From NCBI GenBank assembly GCA_945927915.1, contig CAMEMX010000039.1, positions 1-10,680 of the forward strand: DNA of 10,680 nucleotides, read 5' to 3'. The DNA comes from an uncultured Clostridia bacterium (GTDB taxonomy: Bacteria; Bacillota; Clostridia; Oscillospirales; Oscillospiraceae). A program made the position numbers and the translations under genes. Under the pieces are notes generated by a model. The model was given only the letters and a program-made list of their open reading frames with translations. It was not told the DNA's origin and did not search any database. Below are positions 1-6,994 of this stretch, piece after piece (position 1 is the first letter of the stretch; each line of letters opens with the position of its first letter).

Positions 1-1
1 C

Positions 2-127
2 TACAACCGCTGCAAGATCTGCGGCAGACCCCATGCTTACCTGCGTGACTACGGCATCTGCCGTATCTGCTTCCGCGAGCTGGCCTACAAGGGCGAGATC
101 CCCGGCGTTCGCAAGGCGAGCTGGTAA
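2..127 (+). CDS. rpsN: 30S ribosomal protein S14, zinc-binding (type Z) form, 3' part
   Basis: The window opens inside this gene; the last 41 codons are present, ending in TAA at 125-127. S14 binds 16S rRNA in the head of the 30S subunit and is needed late in assembly. The visible part holds two CxxC pairs (CKIC and CRIC) separated by 12 residues, which together bind one zinc ion in the short, 61-residue form of S14. About 20 N-terminal residues therefore lie outside the window. The C-terminal [11 protein letters not shown] ending is characteristic of the family. Position upstream of rpsH fits the spc operon order. Unlike the other junctions here, it is followed by a long structured spacer rather than directly by the next ribosome binding site. 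Confidence 0.96.
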   Translation, partial: YNRCKICGRPHAYLRDYGICRICFRELAYKGEIPGVRKASW

Positions 128-135
128 TCTGAATT

Positions 136-154
136 CGGGCGGCTCGTCCGCCCG
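136..154 (+). other. Short GC-rich hairpin after rpsN
   Basis: CGGGCGG (136-142) pairs perfectly with CCGCCCG (148-154) around the 5-nt loop CTCGT. It starts 9 nt after the rpsN stop codon. No T-run follows, so it does not look like an intrinsic terminator. It may protect the 3' end of upstream mRNA, act as a processing landmark, or be one helix of the S8-responsive region. The helix is seen; the role is inferred. Confidence 0.6.
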
Positions 155-157
155 GCA

Positions 158-173
158 CACACAATCCTGTGTG
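158..173 (+). other. Second short hairpin in the rpsN-rpsH spacer
   Basis: CACACA (158-163) is complementary to TGTGTG (168-173) around the 4-nt loop ATCC. It lies 3 nt after the preceding hairpin and 15 nt before the S8-like structure. It is a weak helix by composition, and an alternative pairing of AATC with GATT overlaps it. Function is unknown. Confidence 0.4.
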
Positions 174-188
174 ATTCCAATGTAAAAC

Positions 189-254
189 AGGCATCAGAAG
201 TCAGAGGAAAATGGAGCCGCGCGCGGCTTACATTCCTCTGATACTCTGGCGTCT
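189..254 (+). promoter_or_regulatory. Putative S8-binding autoregulatory RNA (16S rRNA helix 21 mimic)
   Basis: The upper stem pairs 201-209 with 233-241 (9 bp, perfect). Above it lie 212-213/231-232 and a 5-bp terminal stem, 215-219/224-228, with loop CGCG. Below it is an asymmetric internal core, AAGU (198-201) facing AUACU (241-245). A lower stem pairs 194-197 with 246-249 and 189-192 with 251-254, with one A/C mismatch. In E. coli 16S rRNA the S8 core is A595 A596 G597 U598 facing A640 U641 A642 C643 U644, and all nine bases are identical here. Identity extends into the stem, as AAGUCAGA and UCUGAUACU. S8 is known to repress the E. coli spc operon by binding an mRNA copy of this rRNA element at the start of rplE. 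Here the copy sits directly before rpsH, so S8 feedback on its own translation or on downstream mRNA is the natural inference. The numbering and rRNA sequence are from memory. Confidence 0.82.
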
Positions 255-256
255 TA

Positions 257-271
257 ACGGGTACAGCCCGT
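257..271 (+). other. Hairpin between the S8-like site and the rpsH ribosome binding site
   Basis: ACGGG (257-261) pairs with CCCGT (267-271) around the loop TACAG. It starts 2 nt after the S8-like stem closes and ends 7 nt before the Shine-Dalgarno sequence AAAGGAGGT (279-287). It could stack on the S8 site or form part of an expression platform. There is no T-run after it, so a terminator is unlikely. Confidence 0.5.
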
Positions 272-294
272 AACTTCTAAAGGAGGTCAATCAC

Positions 295-693
295 ATGCAA
301 ATCACCGATCCCGTAGCAGATATGCTGACCAGAATCCGGAACGCTAACTCTGCAAAGCACGACACCGTTGATGTTCCCGCTTCCAACCTGAAGAAGGACA
401 TCGCAAAGATCCTGCTCGACGAAGGCTACATCAAGTCCTACACCGTCGAAGAGGATGGCAAGCAGGGCATGATCCACATCACCCTGAAGTATCTCGGCAA
501 TAAGGAGAAGGTCATCACCGGTCTTCGCCGCGTCTCCAAGCCCGGCCTGCGCGTTTATGCCGGCGCTGAAGAGCTTCCGAAGGTCCTCCGCGGCCTCGGT
601 ATTGCCATCATTTCCACATCCAAGGGCGTTATGACCGACAAGGCTGCGCGCGCGGCGCACGTCGGCGGCGAAGTCCTTGCGTTCGTCTGGTAA
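295..693 (+). CDS. rpsH: 30S ribosomal protein S8
   Basis: The 132-residue protein has the normal S8 length. S8 is a primary 16S rRNA-binding protein that holds the central domain of the 30S platform through helix 21. The N-terminal half begins [17 protein letters not shown], the standard S8 opening. The C-terminal rRNA-binding part carries [14 protein letters not shown] and ends GGEVLAFVW, close to the conserved GGEvla-W signature. The ATG at 295 follows a very strong Shine-Dalgarno, AAAGGAGGT at 279-287, with good spacing. A 167-nt structured leader separates it from rpsN, whereas rplF follows after only 12 nt. That leader contains a copy of the protein's own rRNA target, which suggests translational feedback. 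Confidence 0.98.
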   Translation: MQITDPVADMLTRIRNANSAKHDTVDVPASNLKKDIAKILLDEGYIKSYTVEEDGKQGMIHITLKYLGNKEKVITGLRRVSKPGLRVYAGAEELPKVLRGLGIAIISTSKGVMTDKAARAAHVGGEVLAFVW

Positions 694-705
694 GGAGGTA
701 ACATT

Positions 706-1251
706 ATGTCCAGAATCGGCAAAATGCCTATCACTGTACCGGCGGGTGTCGAAGTGACTGTCGCAGACGGTAATGTCGTTACCGTCAAGGGCCCGAAGGG
801 TACACTGACGAGCACATTCCATCATGAAATGATCATCAAGCAGGAGGGCGCAGTTCTGACTGTTTCCCGCCCGAACGATGCACACGAGAACAAGAGCCTG
901 CACGGCCTGACCCGCACGCTGCTGCACAACATGGTTGTCGGCGTGGAGAAGGGCTTCAGCAAGGAGCTTGAGGTCAACGGCGTTGGCTACCGTGCGCAGA
1001 AGCAGGGCAAGCAGCTCATCCTGAACGTCGGCTACTCCCATCCCGTCACGATGGACGAGATCGACGGCATCACCATCGACGTTCCCGCTCCCAACAAGAT
1101 CGTTATCAGCGGCATCGACAAGCAGAAGGTCGGTCAGTTCGCTGCCAACGTTCGCGGCAAGAGACCGCCTGAGCCTTACAAGGGCAAGGGCATCAAGTAC
1201 ACGACCGAAGTCCTTCGCCATAAAGAGGGCAAGGCCGGCGGTAAGAAATAA
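706..1251 (+). CDS. rplF: 50S ribosomal protein L6
   Basis: The 181-residue protein matches full-length L6, which binds 23S rRNA near the base of the L7/L12 stalk and the sarcin-ricin loop and so supports factor binding. It opens [17 protein letters not shown], the usual L6 start. The second of its two repeated domains contains [16 protein letters not shown], the L6 signature, and the tail is Lys- and Gly-rich. The ribosome binding site AAGGAGGT overlaps the rpsH stop region, and the ATG lies 12 nt downstream of that stop. The gene ends with TAA immediately followed by TAG. Confidence 0.98.
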   Translation: MSRIGKMPITVPAGVEVTVADGNVVTVKGPKGTLTSTFHHEMIIKQEGAVLTVSRPNDAHENKSLHGLTRTLLHNMVVGVEKGFSKELEVNGVGYRAQKQGKQLILNVGYSHPVTMDEIDGITIDVPAPNKIVISGIDKQKVGQFAANVRGKRPPEPYKGKGIKYTTEVLRHKEGKAGGKK

Positions 1252-1267
1252 TAGGAGGTGTGCGTAA

Positions 1268-1627
1268 ATGATTAAGAAGACCGATAAGAAGGCAATGCGC
1301 CTGAAGCGCCATGTTCGCGTTCGCGGTAAGATCTCCGGCACACCGTGCAGACCCCGCCTGAATGTGTTCAGAAGCAACGCAAACATCTATGCTCAGATCA
1401 TTGATGATGTTAACGGAGTCACTCTGGTTTCCGCTTCTACCGTGGAAAAAGAGTTCGAGGGTGCGACCGGCAACTGCGAGGCTGCCAAGAAGGTCGGCCT
1501 GAAGCTCGCAGAGCGCGCGAAGGCCAAGGAGATTGAAGAAGTGGTGTTCGACCGTGGCGGTTATGTCTATCACGGCCGCGTCGCCGCTCTGGCTGAGGGC
1601 GCCCGCGAAGGCGGACTCAAATTCTAA
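1268..1627 (+). CDS. rplR: 50S ribosomal protein L18
   Basis: The 119-residue product is L18, which binds 5S rRNA with L5 and anchors it in the central protuberance of the 50S subunit. The basic N-terminus ([19 protein letters not shown]) is followed by the conserved [19 protein letters not shown] segment, and the C-terminus holds [28 protein letters not shown]. Both segments are L18 hallmarks. The ATG is preceded by AGGAGGTG (1252-1259), placed just after the rplF stop. rpsE follows after 16 nt. Confidence 0.98.
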   Translation: MIKKTDKKAMRLKRHVRVRGKISGTPCRPRLNVFRSNANIYAQIIDDVNGVTLVSASTVEKEFEGATGNCEAAKKVGLKLAERAKAKEIEEVVFDRGGYVYHGRVAALAEGAREGGLKF

Positions 1628-1643
1628 GAGGAGGAACTGGAAA

Positions 1644-2156
1644 ATGGCTTATAACAGAGCTCCTGAAAAGGAAAACGCTCCCGAAATGATCGAACGCGTC
1701 GTCTACCTTAACCGTGTCAGCAAGACCGTTAAGGGCGGCCGCGTCATGAAATTCTCCGCACTGGTCGTCGTCGGCGACGGCAACGGCACCGTGGGCTACG
1801 GCCTCGGCAAGGCGGCGGAAGTTTCCGAAGCCATCCTCAAGGGCATCGCAAACGCGAAGAAGAACCTGCACAAGGTCACCCTCTCCGGCACGACGATCCC
1901 CCACGAGGTCATCGGCATCTACGGTGCCGGCACCGTTCTCATGAAGCCCGCTTCCGTCGGTACCGGCGTTATCGCCGGCGGCGCTGTCCGTGCTGTCATG
2001 GAGGCTGTCGGTATCTCCAACATCCGTACCAAGTGCCTGCGCTCGAACAACCCGCAGAACGTCGTTAAGGCGACGATGCAGGGCCTGCTGAGCCTGCGTG
2101 GACCGGAAGAGGTCGCTCGCATCCGCGGCAAGAGCGTTGAAGAAATCATCGGTTAA
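1644..2156 (+). CDS. rpsE: 30S ribosomal protein S5
   Basis: S5 sits at the back of the 30S body, helps unwind mRNA at the entry site and influences decoding fidelity. The frame is open from further upstream, but I chose the ATG at 1644. It follows GAGGAGG (about 1629-1635) with normal spacing, lies downstream of the rplR stop, and gives a 170-residue protein of family length; the longer reading would add 37 unrelated residues translated from inside rplR. Residues 14-46 contain the conserved [15 protein letters not shown] loop and VVVGDGNG, where spectinomycin-resistance changes map in other bacteria; the motif looks wild type. The C-terminal half carries [19 protein letters not shown] and [11 protein letters not shown]. 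Confidence 0.98.
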   Translation: MAYNRAPEKENAPEMIERVVYLNRVSKTVKGGRVMKFSALVVVGDGNGTVGYGLGKAAEVSEAILKGIANAKKNLHKVTLSGTTIPHEVIGIYGAGTVLMKPASVGTGVIAGGAVRAVMEAVGISNIRTKCLRSNNPQNVVKATMQGLLSLRGPEEVARIRGKSVEEIIG

Positions 2157-2170
2157 GGAGGATACGAACA

Positions 2171-2353
2171 ATGGCACAGTTAAAGATCAAGCTCGTCAAG
2201 AGCATCAGCGGTCGTATCCAGAAGCACATTGCCACGGCGGAATCCCTCGGTCTGCGCAAGATCGGTCAGGAAACCATCCAGCCCGACAATGAGCAGACCC
2301 GCGGCAAGATCGCCAAGATCGGCTATCTGCTTGAGGTCACCGAAGTAGAATAA
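2171..2353 (+). CDS. rpmD: 50S ribosomal protein L30
   Basis: The 60-residue product has the usual bacterial L30 length. L30 is a small ferredoxin-like-fold protein on the 50S surface. The sequence starts [15 protein letters not shown] and continues with a [14 protein letters not shown] stretch followed by [17 protein letters not shown], all in family positions. AAGGAGG follows directly on the rpsE stop, 14 nt before the ATG. Its placement between rpsE and rplO is the normal spc order. Confidence 0.97.
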   Translation: MAQLKIKLVKSISGRIQKHIATAESLGLRKIGQETIQPDNEQTRGKIAKIGYLLEVTEVE

Positions 2354-2366
2354 GGAGGAGACAAGA

Positions 2367-2807
2367 ATGGAATTACATGAACTTGCTCCCGTCATGGGTT
2401 CTACGCAGGTTGCAAAGCGTAAGGGCCGCGGCTGCGGTAGCGGCAACGGCAAGACCGCAGGCCGCGGTCACAAGGGTCAGAAGGCCCGCTCCGGCGGCAA
2501 GATCCGCGTCGGCTTCGAAGGCGGCCAGATGCCTCTGGCTCGCCGCATCCCGAAGCGCGGCTTCAATAACATCTTCGCAAAGCCCCTCACTGCTGTGAAC
2601 GTCGGCGCGCTGAACGCGTTTGAAGACGGCGCGGTCGTCGATGCGGCTGCGCTCGAAGAAAAGGGCATTATCCGCGACTGCAAGTACGGTCTGAAGGTTC
2701 TGTCCAACGGCACACTGACGAAGAAGCTGACCGTCAAGGCGGCGGCATTCTCTGGTTCTGCCAAAGCAAAAATTGAGGAGGCAGGCGGAAAGGCTGAGGT
2801 GGTGTAA
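2367..2807 (+). CDS. rplO: 50S ribosomal protein L15
   Basis: The 146-residue protein is L15, a late-assembling 50S protein whose extended N-terminal arm threads through 23S rRNA. It opens with [12 protein letters not shown], then a Gly/Lys/Arg-rich arm ([28 protein letters not shown], read here in two parts around residues 18-45). A folded C-terminal domain follows, with [20 protein letters not shown] at its start and an [18 protein letters not shown] end. The ribosome binding site is AAGGAGGAG at about 2352-2360. The stop codon directly abuts the GTG start of secY, which implies translational coupling. Confidence 0.97.
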   Translation: MELHELAPVMGSTQVAKRKGRGCGSGNGKTAGRGHKGQKARSGGKIRVGFEGGQMPLARRIPKRGFNNIFAKPLTAVNVGALNAFEDGAVVDAAALEEKGIIRDCKYGLKVLSNGTLTKKLTVKAAAFSGSAKAKIEEAGGKAEVV

Positions 2808-4100
2808 GTGCTTACTACACTCCGTAACGCCTGGCGGATCCCCGAACTGCGCAGAAAGATCCTGTTTACGCTCCTGATCATCCTCCTGTACCGCATCGGC
2901 AACGTGATCCCGGTCCCGTTCGTCAACGTCGAGAGCATGTCTCAGATGTTTGAGCAGCAGCTCAGCGGTACGATCCTCGGCCTGTTCAACATGATGTCCG
3001 GCAACGCTTTCTCGATGGCAACGATCTTCGCGCTGTCGATCCAGCCGTATATCAACGCATCCATTATTATCCAGCTCCTCACCATCGCCATCCCCGCTCT
3101 GGAACGTCTGAGCAAGGAAGGCGGCGAAGAGGGCAAGAAGAAGATCAACAAGATCACCCGCATCACCACCGTTGCCCTGGGCCTGCTGATGGGCTTTGCC
3201 TATTATGTCATGCTCACCAACTACAACGGCGCGTACAACAACCTGCTGCTCACCGAGACCGGCGTGCTTCCCGCCATCGTGATCATCCTTACGTTCACCG
3301 CGGGCTCCACCCTCGTCATGTGGTTGGGCGAGCAGATCACCGAGCACGGCATCGGCAACGGCATCTCCATGATCCTGTTTGCCAACATCATTGCCCGTAT
3401 CCCCGGCGGCATCATCGCTCCGATCTGGAACGACCTGCTCTGGAGCAAGTGGTACTGGGCGCTGGCGCTCGTCGTCGGTATGCTGGCGATCATCGTCTTC
3501 ATCATCTACGTCTCCCAGGCGGAACGCCGCATCCCGGTGCAGTACGCCAAGCGCGTTGTCGGACGTAAGGTCTATGGCGGTCAGAACACCCACCTGCCCA
3601 TCAAGGTCAATATGTCCGGCGTTATGCCGATCATCTTTGCACAGTCCATTGCCAGCTTCCCCGCGACGATCTGCGCGTTCGGCGGCTGGACGAGCAACTG
3701 GGCTTACCGCAATATCTTCGACAACAAGAGCGCGATCTACGCAGTGATCTACCTGCTGCTGATCATCGGCTTCAGCTACTTCTATGCGACGATCCAGTAC
3801 AACCCCGTCGAGGTTGCCAACAACCTCAAAAAGAACGGCGGCTTCATCCCCGGCTTCCGTCCGGGCCGTCCGACTTCGGACTTCATCCGCAAGGTCATCA
3901 ACAAGGTCACCCTGTTCGGCGCGATCTACCTTGGTATCGTTGCGGTCATCCCGATCGTCCTCGGCGTTGTGATGAAGGACACGCAGTTCTCCTTCGGCGG
4001 TACGTCCGTCATCATCGTCGTCAGTGTCGCCCTTGAGACCGTCACGGCCATCGAGGCACAGATGATGATGCGTAACTACTCCGGCTTCCTTGAGAAATAA
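2808..4100 (+). CDS. secY: Protein translocase subunit SecY
   Basis: SecY forms the channel of the SecYEG translocon in the cytoplasmic membrane. The protein has 430 residues, the family length. About ten hydrophobic segments are visible, the first near residues 18-38 and others near 70-100, 120-136, 150-172, 180-205, 215-236, 268-292, 308-328, 366-388 and 398-415. Cytosolic loop 4/5 has QAERRIPVQYAKRVVGR (237-253). Loop C5 has NNLKKNGGFIPGFRPG (338-353), whose basic residues contact SecA and the ribosome. Translation starts at GTG immediately after the rplO TAA, with a modest purine-rich site (AGGTGG) inside the end of rplO, so re-initiation after rplO is likely. adk follows after 12 nt, as in many Bacillota. 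Confidence 0.98.
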   Translation: MLTTLRNAWRIPELRRKILFTLLIILLYRIGNVIPVPFVNVESMSQMFEQQLSGTILGLFNMMSGNAFSMATIFALSIQPYINASIIIQLLTIAIPALERLSKEGGEEGKKKINKITRITTVALGLLMGFAYYVMLTNYNGAYNNLLLTETGVLPAIVIILTFTAGSTLVMWLGEQITEHGIGNGISMILFANIIARIPGGIIAPIWNDLLWSKWYWALALVVGMLAIIVFIIYVSQAERRIPVQYAKRVVGRKVYGGQNTHLPIKVNMSGVMPIIFAQSIASFPATICAFGGWTSNWAYRNIFDNKSAIYAVIYLLLIIGFSYFYATIQYNPVEVANNLKKNGGFIPGFRPGRPTSDFIRKVINKVTLFGAIYLGIVAVIPIVLGVVMKDTQFSFGGTSVIIVVSVALETVTAIEAQMMMRNYSGFLEK

Positions 4101-4112
4101 CGGAGGCGGAGC

Positions 4113-4751
4113 ATGAGACTGATTCTGTTGGGAGCGCCCGGCGCCGGCAAGGGTACGCAGGCGGAGATCATCTCCAAGCGCCTGCATATCCCCACCATCT
4201 CGACCGGGAACATCCTTCGGGAAGCAATCAAGAACGGTACGGAAACCGGATTGAAAGCCAAGAGTTTCATGGACAAGGGTATGCTCGTTCCCGACGATGT
4301 CATCATCGGCATCGTCCGGGAGCGGCTGGCCCAGCCGGATTGCGCGGACGGCTATATCCTCGACGGTATGCCCCGCACGATCCCGCAGGCCCAGGCCCTT
4401 TTGGAGCAGGGCGTCGAGATCGACCGCGTTGTCTCCATTGAGATCGCCGACGAGGTGATCGAAGCGCGCATGACAGGCCGCCGCGTCTGCGGCACCTGCG
4501 GCGCAAGCTATCACATCGTCGCAAACCCGCCCAAGACGGAGGGCATCTGCAATGCGTGCGGCTCCGAACTGGTCATCCGCAAGGACGATACGCCCGAAAC
4601 GGTGCGTCATCGCCTCGAGGTCTACCACTCGGAAACCGAAGCACTCAAGGGCTTTTACGCGAAGCTCGGCAAGCTGCGGCTTGTCGAGGGCAACCAGCCC
4701 ATCGAGGATGCAACTCGTGATATTATGGCGGCTTTAGGGGGATCGGAATGA
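4113..4751 (+). CDS. adk: Adenylate kinase, zinc-type long form
   Basis: Catalyses ATP + AMP = 2 ADP in the cytoplasm. The 212-residue protein is the long form with a LID domain. The P-loop GAPGAGKGT spans residues 7-15, the AMP-site STGNILR lies at 30-36, and DGMPRT at 84-89 carries the AMP-binding arginine (Met replaces the more usual Phe). The LID has four cysteines, C126, C129, C146 and C149, as in the zinc-binding Gram-positive enzymes. RHRLEVYHSET at 165-175 supplies conserved arginines. A GGAGG site precedes the ATG. The last codon region overlaps map by 4 nt (ATGA), a translational-coupling arrangement. Confidence 0.98.
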   Translation: MRLILLGAPGAGKGTQAEIISKRLHIPTISTGNILREAIKNGTETGLKAKSFMDKGMLVPDDVIIGIVRERLAQPDCADGYILDGMPRTIPQAQALLEQGVEIDRVVSIEIADEVIEARMTGRRVCGTCGASYHIVANPPKTEGICNACGSELVIRKDDTPETVRHRLEVYHSETEALKGFYAKLGKLRLVEGNQPIEDATRDIMAALGGSE

Positions 4752-5503
4752 TCCCGGTTAAAAACGAACGTGAGATCTCCGTGATGCGCCGTGCCTGTAA
4801 AATTACCGCGGCAGCCCGTGCTCTGGCAGGGGAAATGGTAAGGCCCGGCGTAACAACCAGGGAGATTGACAAAGCTGTCCACGATTTTATCGTGTCACAA
4901 GGCGCAACGCCTTCCTTCCTCAACTACTCCGGCTATCCTGCCAGCGCCTGTATCTCCGTGAACAATACCGTCATTCACGGGATCCCGGACGGCAGAGTAT
5001 TGCAGGAGGGCGACATCGTCTCCGTCGATGTCGGCGCCTACTGGGGAGGGTTCCACGGTGACTGCGCCGCCACCTTTGCCTGCGGAAAAATCTCCGCCGA
5101 AGCGCAAAGGCTGATTGATGTCACGAGACAGAGCTTTTTCGAGGGCGTGAAATTCGCGCGGCAGGGCAATCGCGTTGTTGACATCTCGCAGGCTGTGCAG
5201 AGCTATGCCGAAGCCAACGGCTTCTCCGTTGTCCGGGACTTTATCGGACACGGCGTCGGTGAGCATCTGCACGAGGAGCCGGAGGTACCCAACTATGTGA
5301 CGCCCCGCAGAGGACCGAGGCTTGTCCGCGGCATGACGATCGCCATTGAGCCGATGATCAATCAGGGCACCGCCGCCGTGCGGGTCCTGAAGGACGGCTG
5401 GACGACCGTCACCGCTGACGGAAAGCTCTCGGCGCACTACGAAAATACTGTTCTCATCACCGACGGCGAGCCGGAAATTCTCACCGTCACCGAGGGGCTT
5501 TGA
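4748..5503 (+). CDS. map: Type I methionine aminopeptidase
   Basis: Removes the initiator methionine from new proteins when the next residue is small. The 251-residue protein is the short bacterial type I form with no N-terminal zinc finger. All five expected metal ligands are visible: D94 (VSVDVG), D105 (FHGDCA), H168 (GHGVGEHLHEEP), E201 (IEPMI) and E232 (HYENT). The substrate-contacting histidines H77 (VIHGIPD) and H175 are also present. The ATG overlaps the adk stop as ATGA, with AGGGGGA just upstream. The next gene starts one base after the map stop. Co-expression with ribosomal proteins and IF-1 fits its co-translational role. Confidence 0.98.
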   Translation: MIPVKNEREISVMRRACKITAAARALAGEMVRPGVTTREIDKAVHDFIVSQGATPSFLNYSGYPASACISVNNTVIHGIPDGRVLQEGDIVSVDVGAYWGGFHGDCAATFACGKISAEAQRLIDVTRQSFFEGVKFARQGNRVVDISQAVQSYAEANGFSVVRDFIGHGVGEHLHEEPEVPNYVTPRRGPRLVRGMTIAIEPMINQGTAAVRVLKDGWTTVTADGKLSAHYENTVLITDGEPEILTVTEGL

Positions 5504-5504
5504 T

Positions 5505-5795
5505 ATGGAACTATCAAGATCGGACCTCGTTCAATCCGTCGCCGGACGCGACAAGGGAATGCTGTTCTATGTGATTGACACAGACGGTGTGTACGTTTCC
5601 CTCGCCAACGGCAAGGAGCGCCGGGCGGAAAAGCCCAAACGCAAGAAAGAGAAGCACGTCCGAAAGCTCCCCCGGCCAGATTCGTCGCTCACCGCGAAAA
5701 TCCGTTCCGGTGAGCACATACTCAACAGCGAATTACGAAGGGAACTGGCTGCGCTCAGCCAGACAATCAACGTTTCAACCAAGGAGGGTTCATAA
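5505..5795 (+). CDS. KOW-domain RNA-binding protein (L14e-like)
   Basis: A 96-residue, very basic protein. Residues 4-27 ([24 protein letters not shown]) fit a KOW motif, the short beta-rich unit found in ribosomal proteins such as L24, L14e and L27e and in NusG. A run of Lys/Arg follows at 38-54 ([18 protein letters not shown]). The C-terminal part (70-90) is probably helical. Genes of this type commonly sit between map and infA in Bacillota, so a role on rRNA or the ribosome is likely, but the exact function is not established as far as I know. The ATG begins one nucleotide after the map stop with no obvious strong ribosome binding site, so it probably depends on coupling to map. I give no gene symbol. 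Confidence 0.9.
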   Translation: MELSRSDLVQSVAGRDKGMLFYVIDTDGVYVSLANGKERRAEKPKRKKEKHVRKLPRPDSSLTAKIRSGEHILNSELRRELAALSQTINVSTKEGS

Positions 5796-5797
5796 AC

Positions 5798-6016
5798 TTG
5801 GCAAAAGACGACGTAATCGAACTTGAGGGCATCGTGACAGATGCACTGCCGAATGCCATGTTCAAAGTCAAGATCGGCGGCGAGCATACCATTCTGGCGC
5901 ACATTTCCGGCAAGCTCAGAATGAACTATATCAAGATCTTGCCCGGTGACAAGGTAACTGTTCAGATGTCTCCGTATGATCTGACCCAGGGCCGGATCAC
6001 ATGGAGAAGCAAGTAA
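5798..6016 (+). CDS. infA: Translation initiation factor IF-1
   Basis: The 72-residue protein has the exact usual length of IF-1, a single S1-like OB fold that binds the 30S A site during initiation. The sequence [26 protein letters not shown], the [21 protein letters not shown] core and the C-terminal [13 protein letters not shown] are all hallmark segments. The start is TTG at 5798, not ATG. AAGGAGGG (5781-5788) is well spaced from it and no other in-frame start would give the MAKDD opening. The start lies 2 nt after the KOW gene stop. Confidence 0.98.
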   Translation: MAKDDVIELEGIVTDALPNAMFKVKIGGEHTILAHISGKLRMNYIKILPGDKVTVQMSPYDLTQGRITWRSK

Positions 6017-6053
6017 ATGAAGAGACATTGTTCTCATATGGAGGTTAAACAGT

Positions 6054-6167
6054 ATGAAGGTTAGACCGTCCGTGAAGCCCATGTGCGAAAAATGTAAGAT
6101 TATCAAGCGCAAGGGTCGCGTCATGGTAATTTGCGAAAATCCCAAGCATAAGCAGAGACAAGGCTAA
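6054..6167 (+). CDS. rpmJ: 50S ribosomal protein L36, zinc-binding form
   Basis: A 37-codon gene, [20 protein letters not shown] then [17 protein letters not shown]. This is the normal L36 length and sequence. The zinc ligands of the C+ form are present: C11, C14, C27 and H32. L36 is the smallest 50S protein and binds 23S rRNA near the L7/L12 stalk base. The ATG at 6054 follows GGAGGT (about 6040-6045) with good spacing. The stop TAA is followed at once by TAG and the rpsM ribosome binding site. Confidence 0.98.
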   Translation: MKVRPSVKPMCEKCKIIKRKGRVMVICENPKHKQRQG

Positions 6168-6186
6168 TAGGAGGTGCTTGAAGTAA

Positions 6187-6555
6187 ATGGCACGTATTGC
6201 TGGTATTGACCTGCCCCGCGAGAAGAGAATTGAGATCGGACTCACTTATATCTTCGGCATCGGCAGAAAGAGCGCCAATGACATCCTCAAGATGGCTGGC
6301 GTCAACCCCGACATCCGCGTCAAGGACCTGACGGAAGATCAGGAAGCTGCGCTGCGTGATGTCATCGACAAGAACTACACCATCGAAGGCGACCTCCGCC
6401 GTGAAGTCGCTCTGAACATTAAGCGTCTGACTGAGATCGGCTGCTACCGCGGCCTGCGTCATCGTCGCGGCCTGCCCGTCCGCGGTCAGCGCACCAAGAC
6501 CAACGCTCGTACCCGTAAGGGCCCGAAGAAGACCATCGCCAATAAGAAGAAGTAA
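6187..6555 (+). CDS. rpsM: 30S ribosomal protein S13
   Basis: The 122-residue protein is S13, located in the 30S head where it forms bridges to the 50S subunit and whose C-terminal tail contacts the P-site tRNA. It begins [26 protein letters not shown], the canonical N-terminus. The [25 protein letters not shown] signature is near residues 85-110, ahead of a Lys-rich tail. AGGAGGTG (6169-6176) precedes the ATG. Only 19 nt separate it from rpmJ, so there is no room for the large S4-binding pseudoknot leader that precedes rpsM in E. coli. Confidence 0.98.
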   Translation: MARIAGIDLPREKRIEIGLTYIFGIGRKSANDILKMAGVNPDIRVKDLTEDQEAALRDVIDKNYTIEGDLRREVALNIKRLTEIGCYRGLRHRRGLPVRGQRTKTNARTRKGPKKTIANKKK

Positions 6556-6569
6556 GGAGGGATATGTAA

Positions 6570-6971
6570 ATGGCAAAGGCTAATGCAAAGAAAGTCGTCA
6601 AGCGCCGTCGCGAGCGCAAGAATGTTGAAAAGGGCGCCGTTCATATCCGTTCCTCTTTCAACAACACCATGGTCACCGTTACCGACCTGCAGGGCAATGC
6701 CCTTTCCTGGGCTTCCTCCGGCGGCCTCGGCTTCCGCGGCTCCCGTAAATCCACCCCGTATGCAGCGCAGATGTGCGCCGAGACCGCTGCGAAGGCAGCC
6801 ATCGACGCTTGCGGCCTGAAGACCGTCGAAGTCTATGTCAAGGGCCCCGGTCAGGGCCGTGAGGCTGCGATCCGCGCGCTGCAGTCGGCCGGTCTGGAAG
6901 TTGTCTCGATCAAGGACGTCACCCCCATCCCCCACAATGGCTGCCGTCCCCCGAAGAGACGCCGCGTCTAA
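6570..6971 (+). CDS. rpsK: 30S ribosomal protein S11
   Basis: The 133-residue protein is S11, a platform protein that lies near the E site and the mRNA exit with S7. The core starts [29 protein letters not shown] and continues with [17 protein letters not shown]. The C-terminal half holds [15 protein letters not shown] and the family-typical ending [18 protein letters not shown]. The ribosome binding site is AAGGAGGG just after the rpsM stop, and rpsD follows after 23 nt. Confidence 0.98.
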   Translation: MAKANAKKVVKRRRERKNVEKGAVHIRSSFNNTMVTVTDLQGNALSWASSGGLGFRGSRKSTPYAAQMCAETAAKAAIDACGLKTVEVYVKGPGQGREAAIRALQSAGLEVVSIKDVTPIPHNGCRPPKRRRV

Positions 6972-6994
6972 TTCACTAAGGAGGAAAAGTTAGA

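Noticed and set aside
136..154. Intrinsic terminator after rpsN
   Set aside because: The GC-rich stem is good, but no T-run follows and essential genes of the same operon lie downstream.
233..287. Direct sequestration of the rpsH Shine-Dalgarno by TTCCT in the S8-like stem
   Set aside because: Only about four contiguous pairs (TCCT with AGGA) are possible, and these would have to break a perfect 9-bp stem.
277..1386. A 369-codon open frame on the minus strand opposite rpsH and rplF
   Set aside because: Same reason: mirror of GC-rich coding sequence, no recognisable domain, and it covers the S8-like site and the rpsH ribosome binding site.
1533..1643. N-terminal extension of rpsE
   Set aside because: The extra 37 residues come from inside rplR, do not match S5, and the ATG at 1644 has a strong, well-spaced ribosome binding site.
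2373..4628. A 751-codon open frame on the minus strand opposite rplO, secY and adk
   Set aside because: It is antisense to three certain genes, its protein is a low-complexity mix rich in Asp, Arg, Gly and His, and no domain is visible. Long antisense frames are expected from the GC-rich third positions here.
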